Shown here: positions 34,624 to 43,729 of the stretch, one piece after another
How the letters are laid out: each line of letters opens with the position of its first letter
How positions within the stretch are numbered: the first letter of the stretch is position 1
Assembly (NCBI GenBank): GCA_029252045.1
Contig: JAQXCD010000053.1
Location: 1-64,000 of the forward strand
Reading direction: 5' to 3'
DNA length: 64,000 nucleotides
Source of the DNA: Sulfitobacter sp.
Lineage (GTDB): Bacteria > Pseudomonadota > Alphaproteobacteria > Rhodobacterales > Rhodobacteraceae
The notes under the pieces: model-generated
Database searches by the model: none
Told to the model about the DNA's origin: nothing
The model's input: the letters and a program-made list of their open reading frames with translations, nothing else
Program-made: the position numbers and the translations under genes

Positions 34624-35400
34624 ATGAAATTGATAAAAAATATCGGCTTGGCCATCGGCTTTGCGGCAAGCCTGCTTGCCACGCCTTTGCTGGCGCAATC
34701 GGCACTGAATGACATCCTCAGCGGTGGGGTGCTCAAGGTTGGCACCACAGGGGACTGGAACCCGATGTCTGTGCGTGATCCCGCAACCAATTCCTACAAG
34801 GGCTATGACATTGACATCATGACGCAGCTTGCGGCCGATCTGGGCGTCGAGCTGGAAATGGTGCCTACCGATTGGAAGACGTTGGTGAACGGGGTTGTGG
34901 CGGGCAACTACCACATGACCGGCTCTGCCTCGATCAGCCCTGCACGCCTGAAGGCGGCGGGCTATTCGCACAGCTACATCTCGGTCGAGATGTATCCCTT
35001 CACCACCGAAGACAAAGTCGGTAATTTTGACGGCTGGGACAGCATCAACAAAGAGGGCGTGAAAGTGGCCACCACACTCGGCACTTCATTCGAGAAGATG
35101 GTCAAGGAATGGTTCCCAAGCGCCGAGATCATCGTGGTCGAAGCGCCGGCGCGTGGTTATCAGGAAGTCCTGGCAGGCCGTGCAGATGTGTTTGTGACGT
35201 CCAATATCGAAGGCTCTACCTTGCTTGAGAAGTTCCCCAACGTCCGTCAGGTCGCGGTAGAGGGCTCGCGCGCACCGACACCTATCGCGATGCTGCTGCC
35301 ACAGACTGATCAGGTCTGGATCAACTACGTCAACAGCTGGATCGAGTTGAAAAAAGCCGAGGGCTTCTTTGAAGCGACAGCGGCTAAATGGGGCCTCTGA
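34624..35400 (+). CDS. Amino-acid ABC transporter substrate-binding protein (family 3)
   Basis: A 258-residue periplasmic protein with a signal peptide (about 1-24, ending PLLAQS). '[15 protein letters not shown]' and '[27 protein letters not shown]' are typical of SBP family 3; close relatives include cyclohexadienyl dehydratase (PheC). Location beside the ATPase and permease favours transport. It is divergent from its partners and followed by a strong terminator, which lets it be expressed at a higher level. Confidence 0.9.
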   Translation: MKLIKNIGLAIGFAASLLATPLLAQSALNDILSGGVLKVGTTGDWNPMSVRDPATNSYKGYDIDIMTQLAADLGVELEMVPTDWKTLVNGVVAGNYHMTGSASISPARLKAAGYSHSYISVEMYPFTTEDKVGNFDGWDSINKEGVKVATTLGTSFEKMVKEWFPSAEIIVVEAPARGYQEVLAGRADVFVTSNIEGSTLLEKFPNVRQVAVEGSRAPTPIAMLLPQTDQVWINYVNSWIELKKAEGFFEATAAKWGL

Positions 35401-35420
35401 GCACCGATCACTAACACACC

Positions 35421-35445
35421 AAAGGGCGCCTTCGAGCGCCCTTTT
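35421..35445 (+). terminator. Rho-independent terminator
   Basis: AAAGGGCGC (35421-35429) pairs with GCGCCCTTT (35436-35444) across a CTTCGA loop, giving a run of four T. It lies 20 bases after the binding-protein stop codon and just before the MATE gene. Confidence 0.85.
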
Positions 35446-35468
35446 CCATTCCGGCGCAAGGCAGAAGC

Positions 35469-36848
35469 ATGATAGACACAGACCTGACAAGCGGCCCGAT
35501 CAGCGGCCACTTTCGCCGCCTTGCGATCCCCGCCGCAGTGGGGATGCTGTTCAGCACGCTCTACAATATCGTCGATACATTTTATGCAGGCTATTTCGGC
35601 ACGCAGGCACAGGCAGGGCTGGCCGTCGGGTTTCAGGCGTTCTTTATCCTCGTTGCCATTGGTTATGGCCTCAGTTCCGCGATGAGTGCATTGGTGGGCA
35701 ATGCCAAAGGGCGTAAGGATGCAGCCGACGCACGGCATCTGGCTGCACAGGGCATTGGCCTTGCGGTGATGGCGACCTGTGTGATGGCTGCAATTGCCGC
35801 TTTTGCCGGGCCCTCGCTGATTGCAATCGTGTCCGAGCCGGGCGGATATCGCGATGCCGGTATGGGCTATTTCAGTTGGCTTATTTTTGCGCTTCCGGGC
35901 TTTATCATCGGGCCTGCTGCCAACGGTATTCTACAAGCACGCGGCGACACACGCACCATGCAGCGCGCACTGGTGGTGGCATTCTTTTTGAATATCGGGC
36001 TGAACCCGCTGTTGATGTTCGGCATTCCCGGCATCTTCGGTGGTATGGGTTTCAACGGCATCGCACTGGCGACGATTATCAGCCAGACAGGTGTGGCGGC
36101 GTTCATCCTCTGGCGGGTTTTTGGCCGCGCGATGATGGAAGACCTCAAACTGTCGGAATTCATGCCCGTGCCAGCCAAATACCTTGAGATCATCGCCCAA
36201 GCCTTCCCCGCGGGCTTTGCCCTGCTGGTGACGTTCTCCAGCGGGTTCATTGTGCAATACGCCTTGAAGGATCACGGCGAGGCAGCGCTGGCAGCTTATG
36301 GGATCACCATGCGGGTGGAGCAGTTGTTCTTGTTGCCCGCCCTTGGCATCACCATCGCACTGGTGCCGATTGCCGCGCAGAATTTTGGCGCCGGCAACCA
36401 TGACCGCGTGCGCGAAGCGTTCCACCGCTGCTGGATGCTGGGTGTGATCGGCACAACGCTGGCGTTCCCGTTTTTGTGGTTTGGTGGCGCATGGGCGGCG
36501 CGTGTTTTCTCGACTGATCCGGAGGTTATCCGGGTCTCGGCGCTGTTTCTCAGGGTCGAGGCGGTGATCCTGCCGATCTATGTGATGCTCTTCTCGATCA
36601 ATTCGCTACTTCAAGCGTTCAAAAAGGCTGCGTGGACCATGTGGATCGGGATTTACCGCCAGTGGATCGGGATTGCCCTGTTTATCTGGCTGTTCGCTTA
36701 CGTCATCGATGGTGGCTTGACCGGGATCCGTCTGGGCATCGCGGCGGGGGTTGGTACGGGGTTGATGTTGTCGCTTTGGATCGCGGTAAGGGTCGCGCAT
36801 GCGCGCATCGGCGGGCTGGGTCGCCCTTCGTTTCTGGAAAAGACCTGA
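35469..36848 (+). CDS. MATE-family multidrug/Na+ efflux protein
   Basis: A 459-residue membrane protein with about twelve helices in two similar halves. 'GPISGHFRRLAIPAAVGMLFSTLYNIVDTFYAGYFG' near the start and 'GPAANGILQARGDTRTMQRAL' (about 138-158) are MATE signatures. Such proteins export cationic compounds in exchange for Na+ or H+. It is read alone between two hairpins. Length and motifs indicate an intact gene. Confidence 0.93.
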   Translation: MIDTDLTSGPISGHFRRLAIPAAVGMLFSTLYNIVDTFYAGYFGTQAQAGLAVGFQAFFILVAIGYGLSSAMSALVGNAKGRKDAADARHLAAQGIGLAVMATCVMAAIAAFAGPSLIAIVSEPGGYRDAGMGYFSWLIFALPGFIIGPAANGILQARGDTRTMQRALVVAFFLNIGLNPLLMFGIPGIFGGMGFNGIALATIISQTGVAAFILWRVFGRAMMEDLKLSEFMPVPAKYLEIIAQAFPAGFALLVTFSSGFIVQYALKDHGEAALAAYGITMRVEQLFLLPALGITIALVPIAAQNFGAGNHDRVREAFHRCWMLGVIGTTLAFPFLWFGGAWAARVFSTDPEVIRVSALFLRVEAVILPIYVMLFSINSLLQAFKKAAWTMWIGIYRQWIGIALFIWLFAYVIDGGLTGIRLGIAAGVGTGLMLSLWIAVRVAHARIGGLGRPSFLEKT

Positions 36849-36852
36849 AATG

Positions 36853-36880
36853 GGGTGCATGCAGGTCATTGCATGCACCC
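36853..36880. terminator. Hairpin terminator after the MATE gene
   Basis: GGGTGCATGC (36853-36862) pairs perfectly with GCATGCACCC (36871-36880). It follows the MATE stop by five bases and also ends the convergent hydrolase remnant. There is no T-run. Confidence 0.65.
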
Positions 36881-36889
36881 TGACAGGCT

Positions 36890-37590
36890 CTAGAGGCCCA
36901 GTTTTGCGCTCATCGCGTCAATGATCTTGGTGTGCAGAACCGCGCGGTCTGTGCCTTCGGGGTCGGTGCAAATCGGATCATCCTTTTCTTCTTCCAGAAT
37001 GGCGGCGCCTTGTGGCTTTCACAACGGCAGCACCGAGAAGTGTGTGCCGGGAACAATCCGGATGATTTCGGCTTGCGGCAGCACAGCCGGCAGCTCTGCC
37101 AGATCGAAATCAGTCGCCAGCAGGCGGCTTTCGCCTTTGCCCAGTGACATCAGCGTGACATCGGCAATGATGCTGGTCGCATCATTCGGTGTCATGCACC
37201 AGATCAGGCCCGGCTCGATCGAGAAGACGGAGCTGATGCGCGCATCGCGGTAGTCGGCATCCCACTTCGGGATATCCACATCCTGCAAATCAATGCCACC
37301 CCGCATCAGATCGTTACAGTGACTGGAGGCCGCACCGTATTGCGCACAATGGGCCACATAGCCTGCGTGGTTGCCGTGCAGACCCGCCAGCGAAAGGGAC
37401 GTCCACCCGCCGTAAGAGAAACCTGCGGCCATGATCCGGTCCGGGTCGATTAACGCGCCCATTTCCGGATCAGCGAGGATTGTATCCAGCGCCAGTTCCA
37501 TGTCCTGCACCCGCGTCCAGTGCTGTAAACCGTTCTTCAGATCAAAGTCACCGAAGGTGGAATTCGGGTGGTGGACCGCCGCCATGGCCC
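36890..37590 (-). pseudogene. Alpha/beta hydrolase remnant (dienelactone hydrolase-like): 5' loss and in-frame TGA
   Basis: The frame encodes the middle and end of a predicted dienelactone hydrolase-type protein. 'AVHHPNSTFGDF' is followed by the nucleophile elbow 'AAGFSYGGWTSL' and a late 'PGTHFSVLPL'. A TGA at 37019-37021 then interrupts the frame, after which 'KPQGAAILEEEKDDPICTDPEG' and 'MSAKLGL' continue without a shift to TAG at 36890. In relatives I recall cysteine or a similar residue near that position, so a TGC-to-TGA change fits. The N-terminal strand and oxyanion region (roughly 80-100 residues) are missing at about 37575-37590, where the frame runs into the divergent AraC gene. 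Confidence 0.8.
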
Positions 37591-38494
37591 GCTTGCACTG
37601 GTGCTGGCGCTCTGCGCGCTGCAAGGGCTGATTATCTCACTGGCGCAGCATTATCAGGTCCCGGCCGCGCGCTATGTTCAGCCTGTCAGCGCCAGTCTGA
37701 TCCCTCCAATGGTATGGATCGCGTTCCAGATTACGGCTGTGCGGCGGCTGGCTTGGCGCGATTCTTTGCATCTGTCGGGGGTACTTGTTGTGATTGCCGT
37801 CATGATCTTGCAGCCGCAGCTTTTGGATACGCTGATTCCCGCGCTGTTTGTGGGATACGGCTGTGCTGTACTTTGGGTTTGTCGTGCGGGTGCGGATGCG
37901 CTGCCCCACATGCGGTTGGAGGCGGGTGATACCCCTGTGCGCATCTGGCAGATTATGGGCTGGGCCTTGATCGCGTCAGCGCTGAGCGATGGATTGATCG
38001 TGTTGGCACAAGTGATTGGTGCTGCCTATCTTCAGCCTTGGATCATCAGTATTTATTCCAGTGCGACGTTGATTGTCATCGGGGCACTGACCCTGTCGGG
38101 CGCATTGGTTACCGGCCCCCCCGAGCCGGAGGAGGCACCCTTGCCGCGTGAGGCCGACGCGCTGGATGCAAAAATCATGGAGCAACTGGAAGCGTTGATG
38201 ACCCAGACGCAGCCCTATCTGAACCCTGACCTGACCATGTCCCACCTCTCGCGGCGTATGCGGGTGCCGGTCAAGCAACTGTCAGGGGCGATTAACCGTG
38301 TCACAGGCGAAAACGCGTCGCGCTACATCAACGCGGCCCGTATTGCCGTTGCGCAAAAGGCGCTTCTGGCGGGAGAGAACGTGACGTCTGCGATGCTGGG
38401 GGCAGGATTCAACACCAAATCCAACTTCAACCGCGAATTCTTGCGCGTGGCAGGGGCCAGCCCGAGTGACTGGCTGGACGCGCAGCAGCGCTAG
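37568..38494 (+). pseudogene. AraC-family regulator with membrane domain, 5'-truncated
   Basis: The 308-codon frame has about six hydrophobic helices (about 7-190) followed by a C-terminal AraC helix-turn-helix (about 205-305, 'MSHLSRRMRVPVKQLSGAINRVTGE'). Proteins of this kind usually start with one more helix. Here the frame opens abruptly inside a helix-like 'LALVLALCALQG', and its first codons overlap the truncated hydrolase on the other strand. A deletion that removed both 5' ends and the shared promoter is the simplest explanation. A GTG at 37568 could still start a shortened protein. Confidence 0.6.
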
Positions 38495-40074
38495 GGCGCC
38501 GCCAGCGCGCGCAGCGTAGTCTTTACAATCTTGCCATTTGCATTGCGCGGCAAAGGGGTGTCGGTGAGGGTAACAAAGTCAGGCGTTTTGTAATCTGCCA
38601 AATGACTGGCAACAAAGGCCCGCACCATGGCGGCATCTAGCGCCGGATCATCGGTGTAGACAAACACATGCAGCTTTTCGCCCAGCACAGGGTCAGGCCG
38701 CCCGATTGCAGCGCATTCAATCACGGCGGGGTGGGTGGTCAGCGTGTTCTCCAATTCTGCCGAATAAATGTTATACCCGCCGCGAATGATCATATCCTTG
38801 CGGCGGTCGTGCAGGCAGATGAAGCCCGCCGCGTCGCGCGATCCGATGTCGCCGCTTTTCCAGTACCCATCTGCAAACTCCGAAGCCGTCTTTTCGGGGT
38901 TTTGCCAATAACCGGGTACCACCATCGGGCCTTTGATCCATAGCTCTCCATGGGTGCCGTCGGGCACGTCCACGCCTTGCGGGTCGACAATCCGTATGTC
39001 GCCGCACGGCACGGCGATGCCGACGCTATCGGCACGGATGCTGCCGAACCCGCGTGGCAGGATCGTCGCGGGCGAGGTCACCTCGGTTGAGCCATAGGCG
39101 TTCATCAAGGTCAGATTCGGGAGTTTTTCGCCCAGTTCTGCGATGGTGGATTGCGGCATGGGCGCGCCGCCATATCCGCCAATCCGCCAGTTCTGCAGAT
39201 CATAATCCGCAACAGTGCAGCGCAGCAAAAACAGGTTGTACATGGCAGGCACCATCAGCGTCTGGGTAACCTTCTCCTTGGCGGCCAGTGCCAGAAAATC
39301 ATCAGCGCGAAAGGTCTCCAACATGACCGTGCAACCCGCCGTGCGCAGCATGGTGAACAGGGTCGCAACAAGGCCGGTCACATGGCTGGCCGGCACCGAC
39401 AAAAGCGACCGCTCGCCCGCGCCAAGGGCCATGCAGGCCTCGAAGTGCATCGACGAATGAATAATGTTAAGATGGGTTAGCATGGCACCCTTTGGCCGCC
39501 CTGTCGTGCCGGAGGTATAGAGAATGACCGCGGTTTCATCCTCGGCCACGGTACAGTGTGCTGCTGGCTCTGCGCAGGCCAGAGCATCGAAGGCGGGTGA
39601 ATTTTTCGCAATGCTATGTGCAAGGTCGGGCAGCGCGCCACGCGGGGGCAGGCGCTCTGCCACCTCAGCCCCATGCACAAGTACAACCGCACCGCAGTGG
39701 TTCAGGATGTATTCCAGCTCTCCCGCGCCTTCGCGGATATTGATGGGAACAGCGATGGCTCCCAGACGCAGGCACGCGAGCAGCGTTGTCAGAAATTCGG
39801 TCCGGTTCCCCAGCAGCATCGCAACACGGCTGCCCTGCCTGACCCCAAGGTTCCGCAAGCCGCCAGCGAGATGACCCACTGCCGCATCCAGCGCGCGATA
39901 GGTCATCCGCGTCTGGCCGCTGACCAGCGCTTCGGCCAGCGGCGCGCGGGCTAGGGCATCGGCGAACATCCCGTTCAAATCAGTAGGGCGTTCGGAAAAG
40001 CAGCGCAAAACACGCCCGCCACAATGGGTCTCTTCGCTAATGCGGTGCATGATGTTTGCAGGCCATTGTGTCAT
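38491..40074 (-). CDS. Long-chain/medium-chain acyl-CoA synthetase (class I adenylate-forming)
   Basis: A 527-residue AMP-forming ligase: 'VILYTSGTTGRPKGAM' (about 182-197), 'MNAYGSTEVTS' (about 317-327), 'YWKSGDIGSRDAAGFICLHDRRKDMI' (about 403-428) and the catalytic lysine in 'RNANGKIVK' near the C-terminus. GGGGAGAG precedes the ATG. It differs from the ligase at 14171. It stands alone, overlapping the AraC gene by four bases at the 3' ends. The chain preference is not readable. Confidence 0.92.
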   Translation of the reverse strand: MTQWPANIMHRISEETHCGGRVLRCFSERPTDLNGMFADALARAPLAEALVSGQTRMTYRALDAAVGHLAGGLRNLGVRQGSRVAMLLGNRTEFLTTLLACLRLGAIAVPINIREGAGELEYILNHCGAVVLVHGAEVAERLPPRGALPDLAHSIAKNSPAFDALACAEPAAHCTVAEDETAVILYTSGTTGRPKGAMLTHLNIIHSSMHFEACMALGAGERSLLSVPASHVTGLVATLFTMLRTAGCTVMLETFRADDFLALAAKEKVTQTLMVPAMYNLFLLRCTVADYDLQNWRIGGYGGAPMPQSTIAELGEKLPNLTLMNAYGSTEVTSPATILPRGFGSIRADSVGIAVPCGDIRIVDPQGVDVPDGTHGELWIKGPMVVPGYWQNPEKTASEFADGYWKSGDIGSRDAAGFICLHDRRKDMIIRGGYNIYSAELENTLTTHPAVIECAAIGRPDPVLGEKLHVFVYTDDPALDAAMVRAFVASHLADYKTPDFVTLTDTPLPRNANGKIVKTTLRALAAP

Positions 40075-40212
40075 TGAACGCTCTCCCCTGATCGCAAAGG
40101 TATGCCAAATTTGCAGTAGCGCAAGATGATTGCACTGCGGCGTCCATTAACCTCGGCTTCAGAGGCATGGACTAGACATGCGTCATGTTAGCCAACCTGA
40201 GAGGACAAGCAG

Positions 40213-41667
40213 ATGGCCCGATTACTGCGCCTTGTTACGGCCGTGTCAGTGTTGCTGGTCGCATCACTTACGGGCTGTTTGCTTTCGGCCGATCAGAGTG
40301 CGGCGATGGACGTCATTTCTGTAAATGCCCATGGGCAGAATGTGCGGCAGTTGTGGTCTGGCGGGTTGCCCTTTGCCGGGGCGGGTATGATTATTGTCGC
40401 GCTGGCGGTGTATTCAATCTGGATGCGGCGGTCATTGTGCCGACTAAGCATTAGTCATGCTAACCAAAATCGGTTTTTGGAAGCCATTGACCAGTCCCAT
40501 ATGGGGATTGTCTTGTTTGATGCAGAGATGAAAACCACCTGCCGGAGCAAGGGATTTGACCGGCAGTTCGCTGACTTGATCCCGCTTGTCAGTGCGGGGG
40601 CAAGCATCGTTCAGATATGTGCCTTTGCCTTCGAAAACGGCGTGTTCACCTCTGATCTGGAAGGAGCTGATCCTGACGTCGTTGCGGGCGCTATCGCTGC
40701 GCGGGCTAACGAAGGGCAGGGGGACTGCCGTATTGTCCGGACGCTTGTCGGGCAAGCATTCGACATGCGGGTTTTTCGGTTAGACAGCGGTGGTTTTGCC
40801 GCACTCTGGCTCGATATATCGGATGTGTGCCACCAGCAGGAAAAGATCGCCGCACACAGCCGTGCGGTGGAACGTAACAACCAGCAACTGTCAGCGTTCA
40901 GTGCACTGGTGGCCCATGATCTGTGTGGACCCCTGAGGCAACAATCGGCGCTGGTGTCTTTCATCCGTGAGGACATAGCTACCGCAGGGATGAGCCTGCC
41001 CTCTGGTGCGAACCAGCATTTGACCCATCTGGTACAGTTGTCTCAACGCATGTCACTTTTGGTGCAGGATCTGTTAGCGGATGCCGAAGCGGATCAGGGG
41101 AGGCCCACCAGTTTTGCCCCTTCCGCGCGGTTACATGCTGTCTTGGCGCTTGCAGTGATAGATTCGAATATCGAGGTTGTGATCGCTCCGGACATGCCAG
41201 CGGTCATGGTGCGCCCGCAAGCGTTCGACATGGTTATGCGTAATTTGGTGGCAAACGCGGCCAAGCATCATGATCGCGCTTGTGGCCGGATTACACTGCG
41301 GGCCCGGCGTCTGGATCAGGATGTTGTCATTGAAGTTGAGGATGATGGCCCCGGAATATCGCCCGCCCGGGTTGATGAGGTCTTCAAACCGTTTTGCCGC
41401 CTGACGGAGGTTCACGCGGCGGGGCTTGGCCTTGCCAAGGTGAGAAAGGCAGTGCGTGAATGGGGCGGAGAAGTGAACGTGCGCGCGGCACCCGTGCGCG
41501 GATGTATATTCCGGGTAAGCATGCCGGCCGCGATATATGGAAGTGAGCCGTCCTTGATTTCTTGGACCCAGGATGATGCGGCTGGTCAAACATCTGCTTT
41601 CTCGCCTTTTGATCCGCAGAACGCAATTTTGCAACCAGGTATTGAACCACAGGACGTCCCGGACTAG
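40213..41667 (+). CDS. Sensor histidine kinase with PAS-like domain
   Basis: A 484-residue kinase. It has an N-terminal hydrophobic segment with a lipobox-like LTGC (about 19-22), a second helix (about 55-70), a PAS-like region (about 88-205) and a histidine-kinase core. The acceptor histidine is in 'SALVAHDLCGPLRQQ' (about 238), an unusual H-box with cysteine in place of the common arginine/lysine. ATPase boxes are 'NLVANAAKHHD', 'VEDDGPGISP' and 'AGLGLAKVRKAV'. No response regulator gene is adjacent. The fructokinase gene follows 29 bases later, probably by chance. Confidence 0.85.
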   Translation: MARLLRLVTAVSVLLVASLTGCLLSADQSAAMDVISVNAHGQNVRQLWSGGLPFAGAGMIIVALAVYSIWMRRSLCRLSISHANQNRFLEAIDQSHMGIVLFDAEMKTTCRSKGFDRQFADLIPLVSAGASIVQICAFAFENGVFTSDLEGADPDVVAGAIAARANEGQGDCRIVRTLVGQAFDMRVFRLDSGGFAALWLDISDVCHQQEKIAAHSRAVERNNQQLSAFSALVAHDLCGPLRQQSALVSFIREDIATAGMSLPSGANQHLTHLVQLSQRMSLLVQDLLADAEADQGRPTSFAPSARLHAVLALAVIDSNIEVVIAPDMPAVMVRPQAFDMVMRNLVANAAKHHDRACGRITLRARRLDQDVVIEVEDDGPGISPARVDEVFKPFCRLTEVHAAGLGLAKVRKAVREWGGEVNVRAAPVRGCIFRVSMPAAIYGSEPSLISWTQDDAAGQTSAFSPFDPQNAILQPGIEPQDVPD

Positions 41668-41696
41668 AGCGGTAGGTGTATAAAGAGGGTGCTGAA

Positions 41697-42605
41697 ATGA
41701 TCCTATGTTGTGGTGAAGCACTGATTGATATGATCCCCGGCCAATCGGCTGCGGGTGAAACGGCATATGTACCCTGCACGGGGGGCGCGATCTTTAATAC
41801 TGCCATCGCGCTGGGCCGACTAGGTGCCAAGGTCGCTCTGGCGAGCGGTGTTTCGCGCGATCTTTTTGATGAAATGTTAGCGCAAACATTGACCGATAAC
41901 CATGTCGGGACTGACATGCTCGTGCGGTCCGACAGGCTCAGCACGCTTGCGGTTGTCCACCTTGTGAACGGCAGTGCTACCTATTCCTTCTACGATGAAA
42001 ACTCCGCCGGGCGTATGCTGGATGTCTGTGATTTCGACGCCGTACCGCAGGATGTATCTGCGCTGTACTTCGGGGGGATCAGCCTTGTGGCCGAGCCAGC
42101 AGCAGACGCCTATGCGGGCTTGCTTGCCCGCGCGCGGACGGGCCGAGTTGTTATGATTGACCCGAATATCCGCCCCGGTTTTATCACTGATCCACAGGCT
42201 TACCGCACGCGTTTGGAGGTGATGCTGGGCCAGAGTGATATTGTCAAAGTCTCGGATGAAGATCTGGACTGGATCGTGGGGCCCCAGGCAGGGCTTGCCG
42301 ATCAGGCGCGCCTGTTGTTGGCGAAAGGCCCGAAGTTTGTCATCGTGACGCGTGGGGTAGAGGGGGCTACGGTTTTTGATGCTGATAGCGCAGTTGATGT
42401 CCCCGCTGTCCGTGCCAGCGTTGTAGATACGGTAGGGGCGGGTGATACATTCAATGCCGGGGTTCTGGCATATCTGTCGCTGAACAACCAACTCACCACA
42501 GCGGCAATAGCGGGCATGCGCGCGCAAGATCTGGTACCTGCGTTGCAACGTGGTGCGCAGGTTGCAGCGGTGACTGTGTCTCGGGCCGGCGCAAACCCGC
42601 CTTAG
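41697..42605 (+). CDS. PfkB-family sugar kinase (fructokinase-like), 3' end at a junction
   Basis: A 302-residue ribokinase-fold kinase from the ATG at 41697. 'GGAIFNTAIALGRLGAKVAL' (about 28-47) and the C-terminal signature 'DTVGAGDTFNAGVLAY' with its catalytic aspartate are present. Fructose is the most likely substrate by similarity. It ends at '...VSRAGANPP' followed at once by TAG. The next base of the ccoI remnant overlaps this stop, so the last few codons were probably lost at a deletion junction. The active site is intact and the enzyme may be functional. Confidence 0.85.
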   Translation: MILCCGEALIDMIPGQSAAGETAYVPCTGGAIFNTAIALGRLGAKVALASGVSRDLFDEMLAQTLTDNHVGTDMLVRSDRLSTLAVVHLVNGSATYSFYDENSAGRMLDVCDFDAVPQDVSALYFGGISLVAEPAADAYAGLLARARTGRVVMIDPNIRPGFITDPQAYRTRLEVMLGQSDIVKVSDEDLDWIVGPQAGLADQARLLLAKGPKFVIVTRGVEGATVFDADSAVDVPAVRASVVDTVGAGDTFNAGVLAYLSLNNQLTTAAIAGMRAQDLVPALQRGAQVAAVTVSRAGANPP

Positions 42606-43595
42606 TATCAACATCGCAATTGCGGTGCTGATTATCACCTGCCCCTGCGCTTTGGGTCTTGCGGTGCCTGCGGTCTCCACCGCCGCTGTCAGCCGCCTTT
42701 TCAGTCACGGTTTTTTAGTCAAGCACGGCACAGCGCTGGAGCGGATTGCCGAGGTGGACTATATTCTGTTCGACAAAACCGGCACGCTGACACAACCCTC
42801 CATCGAGATACCTGCATCCGTCACAGCCGAAGACCGCGCGGCGATCAAGGCACTGGCGCAGGCTTCCGACCACCCGATGTCCAAAGCGTTGATGGCTTCT
42901 TTGGCGGGTGACAAGGTTGCTGAATTGCTGGCCATTACCGAAGTGGCGGGCGAGGGGATTACCGGCCTGCTAGGTGCGCAAACCCTGCGGTTGGGCCGTG
43001 GTGCATGGCTCGGTGCGGAGTTTGCGGGCATGGGGTTCCAGCGCGGCGATGGCCCGCTGTGATGCTTAGGACCTCCGAAACCCTGCGCCCGGGAGTGGTC
43101 GAGGCGATTGCGCGCATGGGTCTGCCCTGCGAAGTGATCACCGGTGACACGGCCGAGCCTGCGCAAAAACTGGCGGCACTGCTGGGCTTGCAGGTCACCT
43201 CAGATGCGCGCCCCGCAGACAAACTGCGCCGCCTCGAAGAGCTCAAAGCGCAAGGCTATCATGTGTTGATGATTGGTGACGGCTTGAACGACACTGCCGC
43301 ACTTGCAGCGGCTCATGCCTCGATTGCGCCCGCTCTGGCGCTTGAGGCCTCGCGCAGTGCTTCGGATATTGTTGTGTTGAAAGAGAGCTTTGCCGAACTG
43401 CCGTTGATCTTGGCCGTGTCACGCGGTACAAAAAGGCTGTCTCAGCAGAACTTTAAAATTGCGACGATCTACAACCTCGTCTCTGTGCCGCTTGCGCTTG
43501 CAGGCTTTGCCACACCGCTGGCTGCCGCATTGGCGATGTCGATTTCCTCGATCACGGTTTTGCTGAATGCCCAACGGATGAGGTGGATATCATGA
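42604..43595 (+). pseudogene. ccoI: CcoI/FixI copper-transporting P-type ATPase, 5'-truncated and frameshifted
   Basis: The frame begins inside the protein at 'INIAIAVLIITCPCALGLAVPAV', the CPC membrane motif, and continues through the phosphorylation site 'FDKTGTLTQPS'. The N-terminal half, including metal-binding domains and the first helices, is gone. A second fault lies near 43050-43062: the first frame ends at TGA and homology resumes in the neighbouring frame with 'VMLRTSETLRPGVVEAI', then 'ITGDTAEPAQ' and 'MIGDGLNDTAALAAAH'. One missing base explains it. The end overlaps ccoS by four bases, which identifies it as CcoI, the copper pump for cbb3 oxidase assembly. Confidence 0.88.
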
Positions 43596-43729
43596 ACGTA
43601 CTTGTCATACTGATCCCTGTGTCGCTGATTTTGGGCGCTGTCGGGCTGGTTGCGTTTTTGTGGACGGTCCGGTCAGACCAATATGATGACGACAAAGGCA
43701 ACGCCGCGCGCATATTGCTCGACGATTGA
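43592..43729 (+). CDS. ccoS: cbb3-type cytochrome oxidase assembly protein CcoS
   Basis: A 45-residue protein starting MNVLVILIPVSLILG with one membrane helix, then 'FLWTVRSDQYDD' and an acidic tail, matching CcoS/FixS. Its ATG overlaps the ccoI stop (ATGA), as in complete ccoGHIS clusters. CcoS is needed for haem and copper insertion into cbb3 oxidase. The reading frame is intact, but with ccoI broken and no other cco gene here it may be a leftover unless another copy of the cluster exists. Confidence 0.9.
   Translation: MNVLVILIPVSLILGAVGLVAFLWTVRSDQYDDDKGNAARILLDD

Noticed and set aside
37019-37021. Selenocysteine codon in the hydrolase
   Set aside because: The gene also lacks its 5' end and no SECIS-like hairpin was apparent directly after the TGA, so decay is more likely.
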